From Candidatus Eisenbacteria bacterium (GTDB taxonomy: Bacteria > Eisenbacteria > RBG-16-71-46), in the NCBI GenBank assembly GCA_035712145.1, contig DASTBI010000081.1:1-60436 (forward strand): a DNA stretch of 60,436 bases. The letters run 5' to 3'. Position numbers and translations under genes: made by a program. The notes below the pieces were generated by a model. It had not been told where the DNA came from, made no database searches, and saw only the letters and a program-made list of their open reading frames with translations. Below are positions 9,720-18,523 of the stretch, one piece after another. Numbering within the stretch: the first letter of the stretch is position 1; every line of letters starts with the position of its first letter.

Positions 9720-10484
9720 ATGCAACCAGCCATCCATCCCTTCGTCTTCGCCCTGCTCCTGTTCGCCGGCATGCTCGCCCTCCTGGAAGTCGGGCACCGC
9801 TTCGCCATGGCGCACCCAAAGTCCGACGCGGAGCCGGGCACGATCGAGACCGCCCTCTTCGCCCTCTTCGGTCTGTTGATCGCCTTCACCTTCTCCGGCG
9901 CGGCCACGCGATTCCAGGAAAAGCGCATGCTCATCGCGGAGGAAGCCAACGAGATCCTGACGGCCTATCGGTGCATCGACTTCGTGGCTTCCCAGGAGCA
10001 ACCGAAGCTGCGCGAGAAGTTCCGCCAGTACGTGGACATCCGTCTCGAGATCTATCGCCGGCTGCCGGATCGGCGGGCCGCAGCCCCCGCCCTCGCCAGA
10101 ATGAAGCAGCTGCAAGAAGAGATCTGGGCAGAGGCCATTGTGGCCACCCGGCTTCCCAGCGAAGATCCCGCCGCAGCACGGATGCTGCTGCCCGCGGTCG
10201 ACTCGATGTACCGCATGACCATCACGAGGATGATGTCATTGCAGAATCACCCGCCGGGAATCGTCTACGGAATCCTCTTCGTGCTTGGGCTCCTGTGCGC
10301 TCTGCTCGCTGGCTTCCGGTTGTCGAGCCGGGTGAAACGAAGCTGGCTTCACATCGTGAGCTTCGCTCTGGTCACCGCCGCGGTGGTCTACATCAGCCTC
10401 GACATGGAATATCCACGCCTCGGCTTCATACGGCTCGATCAGGCCGACCAATTGCTGGAAGAGGTTCGGGCGGAGATGGATTGA
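9720..10484 (+). CDS. Bestrophin-like (DUF4239) membrane protein
   Basis: 254 aa. Two hydrophobic segments occur near the N-terminus (about 7-25 and 42-60, FALFGLLIAFTFSGAATRFQ) and two near the C-terminus (about 180-198 and 205-225). They flank a cytoplasmic helical region with EEANEILTAYRCIDFV, the signature of the DUF4239/bestrophin-like family. Family members are thought to resemble anion channels, but substrate and direction are unknown. The gene is monocistronic and divergent from the 9559 gene across about 160 bp that should hold both promoters. Confidence 0.8.
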   Translation: MQPAIHPFVFALLLFAGMLALLEVGHRFAMAHPKSDAEPGTIETALFALFGLLIAFTFSGAATRFQEKRMLIAEEANEILTAYRCIDFVASQEQPKLREKFRQYVDIRLEIYRRLPDRRAAAPALARMKQLQEEIWAEAIVATRLPSEDPAAARMLLPAVDSMYRMTITRMMSLQNHPPGIVYGILFVLGLLCALLAGFRLSSRVKRSWLHIVSFALVTAAVVYISLDMEYPRLGFIRLDQADQLLEEVRAEMD

Positions 10485-10522
10485 GGGGCGGCGGTTGCCA
10501 GGAGCCAGACTGAGTACCGCGC

Positions 10523-10993
10523 CTAGAGCGCGACACCGCCGGAGCTGTTGGATCCACCGTTCCAGCCGGGGATGGAAGCCGCCTGCCGGATCCACTTCGC
10601 CATCTGCGTCTCATCGAGATCGTCTTCGTGAACGTCGATCCAGCGCCCCTCCTTGCTCTTGCCTCCTGGCGGAACCGGTCGCAGCGATGTGCCTCTGAAG
10701 AAGGTGACCTTGATGTATCGGGTGTATACGTGGAATGCGAGGAACCAGCCCTGGCCTTCGATGCCGTAGAAAGGCGAGTTCCATTTCACCGCCTTTCGCA
10801 CCCCCGGGACCGTTCTCACGATGAGTGCGTCGAGACGACGCCCCACGGTCCGTTTCCATCCCGGAATTGCCGCGAGGTAGGCCTTCACGGGAGCGTTGCC
10901 TTCGGCTTTCGCAACCTTGGGGTTGCCACCCGCCAGGAGGGCGGGCTTCTTCCTGGACGACGTGCGGGGCTTGGACGACTTCTTCTGTTCCAT
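10523..10993 (-). CDS. DUF1801 (YdhG-like) domain protein
   Basis: 156 aa from the ATG at 10993 (a GTG one codon upstream is also possible). A basic, Lys/Ser-rich N-terminal tail of about 35 residues precedes a DUF1801 domain: VKAYLAAIPGWKRTVGRRLD, VPGVRKAVKWNSPFYGI, GWFLAFHVYTRYIKVTFFRG. DUF1801 proteins share the frataxin/YjbR-like fold and are functionally uncharacterised. The end of the gene is convergent with the 9720 gene; it is divergent from the 11065 lipoprotein gene. Confidence 0.82.
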   Translation of the reverse strand: MEQKKSSKPRTSSRKKPALLAGGNPKVAKAEGNAPVKAYLAAIPGWKRTVGRRLDALIVRTVPGVRKAVKWNSPFYGIEGQGWFLAFHVYTRYIKVTFFRGTSLRPVPPGGKSKEGRWIDVHEDDLDETQMAKWIRQAASIPGWNGGSNSSGGVAL

Positions 10994-11064
10994 CACCCCA
11001 TGATAACGACTTGTCCCAGTCGCTGGCTGAGGTATGCGTCGTCGACGCCGTGTATGGTATCGCC

Positions 11065-12048
11065 ATGAACCGAGCGTGGCGCCTGCTCAGGCCGGCCATC
11101 CTGCTCTCGATCGCGGCCGCCTTCAGTGGCTGCAGCGAGAATCCATCGCCGGTAACGGGACCACCCGCTGGCCTCGCCGGCTACCACCTGATCGCACTCG
11201 TCAGCGACCGTGGATCCACCCAGGGGCTCACCGACATCTATCTCTACGATGTCGACATGCGGGGCATCATTCCGCTGGCCGGCCTCAACCACAGCGGGAG
11301 CTCAGAGCGCGATCCGGCCATCAGCGGTGAAGGTCAGCGGCTGTTCTTCGCGTCCGATCGCAACCAGCCGGGCGACTCCGAGATCCTTGCCTACGATCTC
11401 AAGGACCGCATGTTCCTCGGGGTCCCCAACGTGAACACGTCGCTGTCGGAAACTGAACCCGCGCCTTCGGGGGATGGGCTCCACCTGGCGTTCGTGCGCC
11501 GCTACGGCACGGTGGATCGCATCCTCCTGGCCGAAGGCTGGCCGCCGGCCTTGCCGGTCTCGCTGCCGGTCGTCGGAACGGTCCCCTACAGCGACTTTTC
11601 TCCTTCGTGCGACTCCACCGCCAGAAGGATCGCGTTCACCACCGATCGCGCCGGCAACTTGGATGTGATGGTGTGGGACCGCGACAGCGCGGGCGTCCTG
11701 ACACTGCCCGATCTGGCCTCGCCTGATGAGGACGTCGAGCCGTGGATCACGCCAAGCGGGCGGTTCCTGGCATTCGCCTCCAACCGTCCGAGCACGGGCG
11801 GTGGTTACAACATCTACCTCTACGATCTCGAGGCCCGCACATTCGTTTCGCTCCCAGGTCTTCAGTCGGATGGAGAGGATCGCCATCCTTCGCTGAGCTG
11901 GGATGCTCAGCGAATCGCCTTCCAATCCTCGCGCTCGGGCGGCGCCGGGATGCGGGACGTGTGGATCTATGAGCGCGCGCAGGCACTCGTGCGCGCCACC
12001 CTTTCAAGCCCCCGCGATGACCTCCAACCGTTCATGCGTTACAAGTAG
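11065..12048 (+). CDS. PD40/TolB-like propeller lipoprotein
   Basis: 327 aa. The ATG at 11065 opens a lipoprotein signal peptide with lipobox FSGC (Cys about residue 24), so the protein is probably membrane-anchored outside the cytoplasm. The mature part is a TolB-like beta-propeller with PD40 blades: ISGEGQRLFFASDRN, SGDGLHLAFVRR, TARRIAFTTDRAGNLDV, SGRFLAFASNRP, DAQRIAFQSSRSG. Recurring YLYDV/LYDLEAR strands mark blade edges. No enzymatic residues were recognised. Such lipoproteins often act as envelope scaffolds. The next gene follows 15 bp downstream, so the two may be co-transcribed. Confidence 0.82.
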   Translation: MNRAWRLLRPAILLSIAAAFSGCSENPSPVTGPPAGLAGYHLIALVSDRGSTQGLTDIYLYDVDMRGIIPLAGLNHSGSSERDPAISGEGQRLFFASDRNQPGDSEILAYDLKDRMFLGVPNVNTSLSETEPAPSGDGLHLAFVRRYGTVDRILLAEGWPPALPVSLPVVGTVPYSDFSPSCDSTARRIAFTTDRAGNLDVMVWDRDSAGVLTLPDLASPDEDVEPWITPSGRFLAFASNRPSTGGGYNIYLYDLEARTFVSLPGLQSDGEDRHPSLSWDAQRIAFQSSRSGGAGMRDVWIYERAQALVRATLSSPRDDLQPFMRYK

Positions 12049-12063
12049 CCGACAGGAGCCGTG

Positions 12064-12570
12064 ATGTTCACCATTCTGCGATTGATCCACATCGTCTTCG
12101 GTGTCTTCTGGGTGGGATCCGTCCTGTTCACGACGGTGGTCCTCATGCCCTCCATGCGCGCAGCGGGCCCATCAGGCGTGACGGTGATGAAAGAGCTGGG
12201 CCGGCGAAGATTGCCGCTGATCATGATGGGCTCCGCGATTCTCACGGTCGGGGCCGGAATCTGGCTCATGATCATTCTCGCCAGCGACAACCCTGGAGTC
12301 TGGATGCGCTCCAGCGCGGGCCGGGCTTTCAGCATGGGGGGCGGCCTCGCGATCCTGGCGCTGGTTCTGGGCATGGTGATCAATGCGCCCGCTGCCCGCC
12401 GCATGAGCGCGATCGGCGAAGCTGTGGACAAGCGCGGCGGCCCGGCGACTGCGGAGGAGACCAGGCAACTCCAGCAGCTCCAGTCGCGGTTGGCGATCGC
12501 GAGCGTGATCGTGACGGTTCTGCTTCTCCTGTCGACGGGCGCCATGGCCGTGGCGCGCTACCTGCCGTAG
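12064..12570 (+). CDS. Four-helix integral membrane protein (CopD/DUF2269-like)
   Basis: 168 aa with four predicted membrane helices (about 3-25, 48-72, 82-105, 140-165). The first contains a conserved-looking His (LRLIHIVFGVFWVGS) as in the CopD/DUF2269 families of small haem- or copper-associated membrane proteins. The loop between helices 3 and 4 is charged (ARRMSAIGEAVDKRGG). An ATG at 12064 directly follows a GTG, either usable. Function unknown; it lies 15 bp after the PD40 lipoprotein gene. Confidence 0.75.
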   Translation: MFTILRLIHIVFGVFWVGSVLFTTVVLMPSMRAAGPSGVTVMKELGRRRLPLIMMGSAILTVGAGIWLMIILASDNPGVWMRSSAGRAFSMGGGLAILALVLGMVINAPAARRMSAIGEAVDKRGGPATAEETRQLQQLQSRLAIASVIVTVLLLLSTGAMAVARYLP

Positions 12571-12592
12571 CGCGAGGCACGGGTCACGGCGA

Positions 12593-12618
12593 ACTTCCCG
12601 GCGTCGAGACCGGGAAGT
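12593..12618. terminator. Bidirectional hairpin terminator candidate
   Basis: Perfect 9-bp inverted repeat ACTTCCCGG (12593-12601) / CCGGGAAGT (12610-12618) with an 8-base loop. It lies in the 66-bp gap between two convergent genes, the expected place for a shared terminator. There is no clear U-tract on either side. Confidence 0.55.
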
Positions 12619-12636
12619 CCGTCGTGCGGTGGCGAG

Positions 12637-15600
12637 CTAGCGAGATAGCCGGAAGGCCTTTCGCGTCTGCATCAGGCCGCCTGCCTGCAGCCGAACGAAA
12701 TATCCGCCGGCGCCAACTTCCCGACCCGAGGCATCACGGCCGTTCCATTCCCAGGAGTGATGGCCGGCCACGAGAGGGCCAATCTTGTCCGCGCGCAGCT
12801 GGCGACCCAGCGCGTCGAAGACTCGGACTTCGACCACCTCTTCCTTGCGAGGAAGCGTGAACGCGAAGCGCATCCTTCCGAAGCTGGGGTTCGGCGATGG
12901 CGCCATCAAGCGAAAGACCTGCGCGGCGGGAGGCGTCACGGCGACCACGGGCGTGCAGTTCTCATCGTTGATCTGCACGTTGTCGATGTACCATCCGTCG
13001 TACTCGAGATTCGCATCGCTCTGCAAGCGGAAGCGAACCTGCACCATCTGATGGGCGAACGCTCCAAGGCTCAGGGATGCGTGCCTGTACGCCGAGGGAT
13101 CCGCCACACCGGTCCCCCACGCGGGATCGTCGCCCATGTCGAAGCGCGCGAGCTCATTCCATGTGGTGCCGTGGTCGGCGGAAACTTCGACGATGCCGTA
13201 ATCGAAGTCGTTCTCGGTGGCGCAGATCTGATCGAACTCGAGCGTCGAGCCGGGCGGCAGAAGCGCCGGCACGCCGAAGGTCGCGGTCGCGTTCGTCGTG
13301 CACCCCGAGGCGCCCGTCGGGCAGCCGGTGTAGAGCCCCGCGGGACTGTCGGTAAAGCCCCAGCTTCCGCTGGACGAGATCGGAGTCACGCCCCAGGTGC
13401 CGCCTTCGATGATCCAATTCGCAGCCGAGGCGGATTCGAAATCCTCCTCGGCGTGGCAGCCGATCAATCCCGCGAATTCATGACCCGAGGTCCGCGCGGT
13501 CTCGGTTTCCGCGCGCTTCCCGGAGACCTCGTAACGGTAGAGGCCGCGCGGCACCTGGTCGTTGTAGCTCGAAGGTGAACCTTCGAGTGTCGCAATCAGC
13601 ACGTCGTCGCGATAGACGTTGACCGCATCGTAGGTGGAGGCGTTGAGCCATTGAATCGCCACCCGATCGGCAGTGTCCGAGGTATGCGAGGCGGTGGCGC
13701 TGAGGCCCGATGGAGCCTGCAGCGAGTTGTTGGGCGGGCGCTGGAAACCGACCAGCTCGTACTCGCCCCAGTCGGTGTTCGCACCGACATGCTTCACCCT
13801 CAGGTAATAGGTGCCCGCGACGCCGGCGAAGAAATCCAGACGGGCGTCGCGCACGCCAGGATCGGAGTTGTTGTTCACGCCGAGCGAAGTGCCGGTCGGA
13901 GACAGCAGCTCGATTTGGGGATCGGTGGCGCTGTAGGGCCCGCGTGCCTCGAAGCCGTAGCGCGTTCCGGCCAGAGCCTGGAACGAGAACAGGTCCTGAT
14001 CGCCGGTATCGAAGCTCGTTCGCAGGATGGGATTGCTGTAGTTGGCGGACGCCAGCGTACCGTCTCGATAGCTCCAGTCCGAGGCCGAGTCGGTATCGGT
14101 GCCGTGAATGTCCCGGGCCAGGTGCAGTGAGTTCGAGGGCGGTGGGCCCAGCGCTCCCGTGAACGCTGTGCCGGCCGGCACCGGCGTGCCGTTGGGAGTG
14201 CCGAGAGGATCGGACCACTTCACGAAGTCGACCGGCTCCATCTGCGCGTTACGCAACACACAGGCGCCGTCGACTGTGGCGTCCCATGACGCGTTGAAGG
14301 CCTGTGGATTCGTGGATCCGGCGTAACGATGGTATCGCCCATTGTCGCTCTCGTCGCCACGCTCCCAGATGGCAACGGCGTCTCCCGGCTGGATCGTGAA
14401 CGAGTCGAACACGTAGATCCGCGAGACCTGCTGCTGGGTGTCGTCGTTGACGTAAACCTGGACCTGCCAGCCGGTCATGTCCACCGCGGCCGGTGAAGCG
14501 TTGTAGAGCTCGACGCAATCCTGTGGACCCAGATCCAGCTCACTGATGACGACGTGCCCGACGGTGGCGTCATGGGACTGGATGGTGAGCGGCTTGGCAG
14601 TGGTCAGCGTGTTGTCCGGCTCGAAGGCGTCGACATGCCAGGGCATCTGCGCGAGCGTGTTGAAGACATGATCCACCTGTGGCTTCAGGAACGTTGCGCC
14701 ATTGAGCAGGAACCAGCCCTGGTAGTAGTCCTCCACGGTGATGTTTGCCGAGAGGCTGCGGAGATGGTGGTGCTCGATGTTCCAGGCATAGGAATCCGAT
14801 ACGTTCACGTCATCGTCATCGGCTCCGGGGGTCTCGTCCGGGGTCTCGGGACCGTCCATCAGGTCCCAGAGTGCCGTGGTCACGTTGGTCTCATTGGCCG
14901 ATCCGCGCTGCCCGATCGGCGTGCCGTTCGAGAAGTTCCCGGTCTCGAAGTCGTAGCCGAACGACAGACCGCCGGGTGTGCCGACCGGCGGCGGAATCAT
15001 GAGGTCGCCGTAGACACTGACATGATCGTCGATCGGCTGGCCGATCAGATTGCGGTGGTGGAAAGCGCGATACTCGCGCACCTTGGCGCAGTGATAGGTC
15101 GCCGCACCCTCGCCATAGGAGAGAAGGACGTTGGCGTTGTTGTCGCCGATGAAGTGCGCCCCGCCGGGATTGTTCTCGCCCGAGAACAGGTCGTCGTACC
15201 AGTGGCCGGCTTCGTGAAGGATGACCGTATCGGACCAGCCGTCCGTGTCCGTGGTGTCCGCGCCGATGTAGATCCCCTGCATCGAGTAGTTCGAGCCGAA
15301 CCCATTGGCCGCATTGCCTGGAGATCCGAGAGGCTTCCAGGCAAAGATCAGCGAGTCGTTGGCGGTCGGAAGCGATCCCTTCAACTCCGGTGAGGCGATC
15401 CAGTCCCAAAAGTCGATGCCATTGTCCAGGATGTTGAAGGCCTGGGCGACGCCGCTCCCATCGACGTCCTGGATCACGAAGGTGCCCTTATCGATGTTGC
15501 TTGCGGGTGAATGGGCCAGGGTGTTGTCGGTGCGAATGGCGTAGAGCATTGCACCGGTTGTGACGATCCTGACGGTCGGCACTCGGACGAAATTGTCGTA

Positions 15601-15918
15601 CACCTTGATGTAGTAACCCGCGGGTGTCGCGTCGGCGGTGCAGCGCACATAGAAGCTGACGGGCAGGGTAAGGCCCGTGACGTCGAGCGAGTAGAAACCC
15701 GCGGTGTCTGTCGTTCCGGTGGCGAGCGCCAACCCGCCGGCGAGGTCCACGACTTCCACTCGGGCGTGGCGGATAGGCAGATTCTGTACCTGCCCGGTAT
15801 ATCCGTCCTTGTCCCACACGCGGTCTTCGTAGAGAAAACGGCCGCTCACCGTGAAGGCGCCAGCGGTTGCCGGCAAAGTGGAAAGGACTGCCAGCGCGAT
15901 CAGGAAGGCGCGATGCAT
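12637..15918 (-). CDS. Secreted HEAGH metalloprotease-like multidomain protein with lamin-tail and FlgD-like domains
   Basis: 1093 aa with a signal peptide (MHRAFLIALAVLSTLPATAGA). Residues about 22-120 form a carboxypeptidase-regulatory-like beta domain (VSGRFLYEDRVWDKDGYTGQ). A zincin motif HEAGH is at 235-239 (VILHEAGHWYDDLF), within a region resembling extracellular zinc metalloproteases. About 453-590 is a lamin-tail (LTD) domain (ISELDLGPQDCVELYN, NASPAAVDMTGWQVQVYV). A prepeptidase-like beta domain (DTGDQDLFSFQALAGTRYGF) and an FN3-like module follow. Next comes a jelly-roll domain with YDGWYIDNVQI, and a FlgD-like tail ends the protein (PNPSFGRMRFAFTLP, WNGRDASG). Its start codon overlaps the stop of the upstream small gene by one base. 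Protease activity is likely but unproven. Confidence 0.85.
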   Translation of the reverse strand: MHRAFLIALAVLSTLPATAGAFTVSGRFLYEDRVWDKDGYTGQVQNLPIRHARVEVVDLAGGLALATGTTDTAGFYSLDVTGLTLPVSFYVRCTADATPAGYYIKVYDNFVRVPTVRIVTTGAMLYAIRTDNTLAHSPASNIDKGTFVIQDVDGSGVAQAFNILDNGIDFWDWIASPELKGSLPTANDSLIFAWKPLGSPGNAANGFGSNYSMQGIYIGADTTDTDGWSDTVILHEAGHWYDDLFSGENNPGGAHFIGDNNANVLLSYGEGAATYHCAKVREYRAFHHRNLIGQPIDDHVSVYGDLMIPPPVGTPGGLSFGYDFETGNFSNGTPIGQRGSANETNVTTALWDLMDGPETPDETPGADDDDVNVSDSYAWNIEHHHLRSLSANITVEDYYQGWFLLNGATFLKPQVDHVFNTLAQMPWHVDAFEPDNTLTTAKPLTIQSHDATVGHVVISELDLGPQDCVELYNASPAAVDMTGWQVQVYVNDDTQQQVSRIYVFDSFTIQPGDAVAIWERGDESDNGRYHRYAGSTNPQAFNASWDATVDGACVLRNAQMEPVDFVKWSDPLGTPNGTPVPAGTAFTGALGPPPSNSLHLARDIHGTDTDSASDWSYRDGTLASANYSNPILRTSFDTGDQDLFSFQALAGTRYGFEARGPYSATDPQIELLSPTGTSLGVNNNSDPGVRDARLDFFAGVAGTYYLRVKHVGANTDWGEYELVGFQRPPNNSLQAPSGLSATASHTSDTADRVAIQWLNASTYDAVNVYRDDVLIATLEGSPSSYNDQVPRGLYRYEVSGKRAETETARTSGHEFAGLIGCHAEEDFESASAANWIIEGGTWGVTPISSSGSWGFTDSPAGLYTGCPTGASGCTTNATATFGVPALLPPGSTLEFDQICATENDFDYGIVEVSADHGTTWNELARFDMGDDPAWGTGVADPSAYRHASLSLGAFAHQMVQVRFRLQSDANLEYDGWYIDNVQINDENCTPVVAVTPPAAQVFRLMAPSPNPSFGRMRFAFTLPRKEEVVEVRVFDALGRQLRADKIGPLVAGHHSWEWNGRDASGREVGAGGYFVRLQAGGLMQTRKAFRLSR

Positions 15919-16442
15919 CAGTCGATCCTCCGCGCGGCAACCTCGACGACACGGCCGCCCGCTGTTTCCACGATCCGCGCGCTCTCGAGCGGGCCGTCGG
16001 GGAGGATGTTGAAGCAGGCTCCACGGGTGAGCTGTCCTCGCGCTCCTTCACCCTGGACCTGGAACTCGACGTAGTGCCGGGCACTGCCCTGCGGCACCGC
16101 GAGCCTGAACACCGCCGAGGCATGGCGGCCCGGAGCCAGGTTGCCGAGCGATACCAGAGCGGGGCTGCGGCGCGGGGCGCCGCCATCGGACACCATCCGG
16201 ACCTGCACGTTGCTCACTTCGCGGGCCGCGATGGCCGTCACTTGGAGCCGCAACTCCGAGCCCCGCCGGACAGGGTCGAGAGCCGTGACCCGCACGCCGA
16301 TCGGGTGCATGACACTGGCACTGCAAAGCTTGGGAGCCGTGCCGGCGAGCGGCGATGAGCCGGCTGTGCCAGCGGCGTGGCCCGCCGGAAGCGTCGCGAC
16401 GAAGATCGCGAAGAGGATCGGAATGAGCCGTGAACGATGCAC
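15918..16442 (-). CDS. Small secreted protein coupled to the metalloprotease-like gene
   Basis: 174 aa from a GTG at 16442, chosen because AAAGGAG lies a few bases upstream and a signal peptide begins there (HRSRLIPILFAIFVATLPAG). The mature domain looks like a single beta-sandwich (RVTALDPVRRGSELRLQVTA, VSNVQVRMVSDGG, GRHASAVFRLAVPQG). It has two or three cysteines and no enzymatic motif. It resembles a chaperone or Ig-like accessory domain, but I do not recognise a family. TGA and the next ATG share a base, so translation of the large protein is probably coupled to this one. Confidence 0.7.
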   Translation of the reverse strand: MHRSRLIPILFAIFVATLPAGHAAGTAGSSPLAGTAPKLCSASVMHPIGVRVTALDPVRRGSELRLQVTAIAAREVSNVQVRMVSDGGAPRRSPALVSLGNLAPGRHASAVFRLAVPQGSARHYVEFQVQGEGARGQLTRGACFNILPDGPLESARIVETAGGRVVEVAARRID

Positions 16443-16660
16443 GGGGTGACTCCTTTGGGGGAGGGTTGGCGCTGCTTGGATCAACGCCACCAAGGGTCAC
16501 CAGGAGGTCTTGACTGGGAGTTGAGCGCGGCCGTCGAATGCCCTCACAAGGCTGGTTTCGCGCCCGTTAGCTTCAATGGCGCGAGGGTGTTGGGGGGAGC
16601 CGGCAATCAAGGAGGGAGGCGCCGCCCACGCCTCTTGGACAGTCAACCTGAGGAGGTCGA

Positions 16661-16975
16661 GTGGCAGCCATTTTGTTCGTGCGCATCACGTCGAATTTGG
16701 ATGGTGGGGAAATCGATCGCCGTCTGCTCGAGCGGCGGCAGCGGTTTCTCCAGGTGCCCGGCCTGATCCAGAAGCTCTATGGCCGCGACGAATCGGGGGC
16801 CATCTGCGGGATCTATTTCTTTGAGAGCCGGCAGGCCCTCGATGCCTATCGCGAGAGCGATCTGGCGCGAAGCATCCCTGCTGCGTATGAAGCGAAGGAA
16901 GTCAGGCGTGAAGTCTACGAGGTGCTATACCCCTTGCACGCGGAACGCGGGCCATTTCAAGCCGCGAACCAATGA
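16661..16975 (+). CDS. Small ABM/YdhR-like ferredoxin-fold protein
   Basis: 104 aa. The GTG at 16661 has TGAGGAGG four to five bases upstream. The sequence pattern (LFVRITSNLDGGEIDRRLLE, VPGLIQKLYGRDESGAICGI, FFESRQALDAYRES) fits the dimeric alpha+beta barrel of antibiotic-biosynthesis monooxygenase and YdhR-type proteins. In that fold, a conserved VPGLxxKxY and YxFxSxEALxAY arrangement is typical. Activity cannot be assigned: many members act as small oxygenases or isomerases, others are uncharacterised. It stands alone, convergent with the 17000 gene. Confidence 0.72.
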   Translation: MAAILFVRITSNLDGGEIDRRLLERRQRFLQVPGLIQKLYGRDESGAICGIYFFESRQALDAYRESDLARSIPAAYEAKEVRREVYEVLYPLHAERGPFQAANQ

Positions 16976-16999
16976 CCCGGCCTCGACGCGAAAGCAGCA

Positions 17000-17464
17000 T
17001 CATCCTGCTTCACGGACCCTCTCGGACAACCGGTGCTTCGGCGGCAGCACGTAGGTGCGGAGCACGTAGCCCCACGGCACCGCCACGACCGCAAGCGGGA
17101 GCCCGAGGAAGTCCCTCGCGATGTCACCCGTCGGAGTGCCCCACAACGCACCGCTCCTCCACAACGGGTAGGCGATCGCGGCCAGCCAGATGATCTTGTA
17201 CGCCAGCATGAACAGGAACAGCGGAAGCATCCGAATCGGGTGAAGGATGCCGAGGATCGACAGTGTCGGATACGCGGCCCATACACACACCGCCACCGCG
17301 CGGACCGGATCCCATGGACCCTGGTGCGTGAAGATCGATCGCCATGCCGCGGTGCCGACGAAGAGAGGCATGAGGACATAGAACACGCGCAGGAGATAGA
17401 CCTGGATTGGTCGGACGCCCTCGTAGCGCGTGTGGTCGGGTGTGAACCAGGACACGACTTTCAT
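17000..17464 (-). CDS. Integral membrane protein, last gene of DUF2975 operon
   Basis: 154 aa with four predicted membrane helices (about 24-42, 55-72, 80-102, 118-138). No family recognised. The sequence begins MKVVSWFTPDHTRYEGVRP and ends with a basic tail. Its ATG is four bases after the stop of the HTH gene, and its ribosome site (AAAGGG) lies inside the end of that gene. It is therefore the third member of an operon and probably a regulated target or partner. Confidence 0.72.
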   Translation of the reverse strand: MKVVSWFTPDHTRYEGVRPIQVYLLRVFYVLMPLFVGTAAWRSIFTHQGPWDPVRAVAVCVWAAYPTLSILGILHPIRMLPLFLFMLAYKIIWLAAIAYPLWRSGALWGTPTGDIARDFLGLPLAVVAVPWGYVLRTYVLPPKHRLSERVREAG

Positions 17465-17468
17465 CGGA

Positions 17469-17693
17469 CTACCCTTTCTCTGCCGAGGTTGCGGGGTCGA
17501 AGGCGAGCAGGTCGCCGGGTTGGCATTGCAGTGCGGCGCAGATCGCCTCGAGCGTCGAAAATCGAACCGCCCGCGCCTTGCCGGTCTTGAGAATGGAGAG
17601 GTTGGCGAGAGTGATGTCCACCTTCTCGGACAGCTCGGTCAGCGTCATGTGCCGGTTGTGCAGCACCTCGTCCAGCTTGACGATGATCGCCAT
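17469..17693 (-). CDS. YozG-like small HTH (Xre/Cro) regulator
   Basis: 74 aa, almost entirely one Cro/CI-type helix-turn-helix: MTLTELSEKVDITLANLSIL followed by KTGKARAVRFSTLEAICAAL and CQPGDLL. This is the YozG type of regulator, which typically follows a DUF2975 membrane protein, as here (2-bp gap). The protein has no effector domain, so the membrane partner may control it. The likely target is its own promoter, which contains repeated AT-rich sites at 18253-18306. Confidence 0.88.
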   Translation of the reverse strand: MAIIVKLDEVLHNRHMTLTELSEKVDITLANLSILKTGKARAVRFSTLEAICAALQCQPGDLLAFDPATSAEKG

Positions 17694-17695
17694 GG

Positions 17696-18214
17696 TCAGA
17701 CGGTCCCCTCGAGGTCCGCACGCATGCGTGCGCCCTGATCGAAGACACGCGCGAGCACGAAGAGCAGCAACACGGCGATCCAGCGAGTGACCGAGAAGTT
17801 CCAATCGATGTCGAGCGGCTGCAGGGAAGAGGCCGAGCTCGCCGTGACCGCGCCGATGACGAGGTGCAGCCCTTCGAGGCCGAGCACGCACCAGGCGATC
17901 GTCTTGAGCCGCGCGGCGTTTTGAACGACGAATGGTTCGCCGGCTCGTACCGTGTCGACGATCGCCAGCAGGCGCGCCAGAATGATCTGGCCGATCGGCA
18001 CGGCCGCGACGCCAAGGACCATGATCCATCGCATACCGCGGAACATTCGATCCATGCCCTCGGCCTGCTTCACCCCGATGGCCGTGAAGAAGGCGCCTTC
18101 GGAGACGAAGCTGGCGACCAGCATCGCCAGGATCCCGAGTCCATAGACCACATTCGCGACCATCAGTGCGCGGAGCACCCTGCGGGACAGGGATAACGCT
18201 CGAGGGTCTTTCAC
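17696..18214 (-). CDS. DUF2975 membrane protein
   Basis: 172 aa with four membrane helices (about 15-38, 60-82, 105-130, 138-160). A GTG start at 18214 is supported by AAGGAG six bases upstream. Conserved features include RWIMVLGVAAVPIGQIILA and a loop RAGEPFVVQNAARLKTIAW, characteristic of DUF2975. These proteins usually occur with a YozG-like HTH, suggesting a membrane-linked regulatory pair with no known signal. First gene of a three-gene operon. Confidence 0.87.
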   Translation of the reverse strand: MKDPRALSLSRRVLRALMVANVVYGLGILAMLVASFVSEGAFFTAIGVKQAEGMDRMFRGMRWIMVLGVAAVPIGQIILARLLAIVDTVRAGEPFVVQNAARLKTIAWCVLGLEGLHLVIGAVTASSASSLQPLDIDWNFSVTRWIAVLLLFVLARVFDQGARMRADLEGTV

Positions 18215-18523
18215 CGGTGACTCCTTCCGCCCAGTTGAAGGGCTGTCTTACCGATAAACGATGTCAGTTGTATCGATTATCGTCAAGCATTACGTTGATA
18301 AACGATAAAAGTTGCCCTAGGGACCCGGAACAGAAGGGCTCTCGGCAGTGGGGACTGGCTGGGGGATGGATGGGCCGAGTGTCAAATCCATGAGGCTTAT
18401 TCGGCGGGAAGTGGACCTCGGTCCTTGTCCTCGATCGCGTGGGATGGTCTGCTTCTAAGGATGTTGGACTGATGACTGCGAGTCGGCTTGCCCCGACGAG
18501 GACGACTTCTAAGGACGACTTCC
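18215..18523. other. 309-bp divergent intergenic region
   Basis: Region between the DUF2975 operon and the cphA-like gene. It contains the AT-rich operator-like repeats at 18253-18306. Near the cphA-like start there is a short direct repeat of GGACGACTT (about 18500 and 18513), which places AAGGA upstream of the ATG. I see no gene in it. Confidence 0.6.
18253..18306. promoter_or_regulatory. Three copies of a 10-bp operator-like motif
   Basis: GATAAACGAT occurs at 18253-18262 and 18297-18306, and an inverted copy with one mismatch (ATCGATTATC) at 18272-18281. The stretch is strikingly AT-rich for this genome and lies 39-92 bp upstream of the DUF2975 start. It probably contains the operon promoter and the binding sites of the small HTH protein (inference). 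Confidence 0.6.

Noticed and set aside
12637-15918. Type IX secretion (Por) sorting domain rather than FlgD-like tail
   Set aside because: The tails fit the FlgD-like Ig pattern (WNGRDASG), and no por/gld/spr genes are in the window, so use of that secretion system cannot be claimed.
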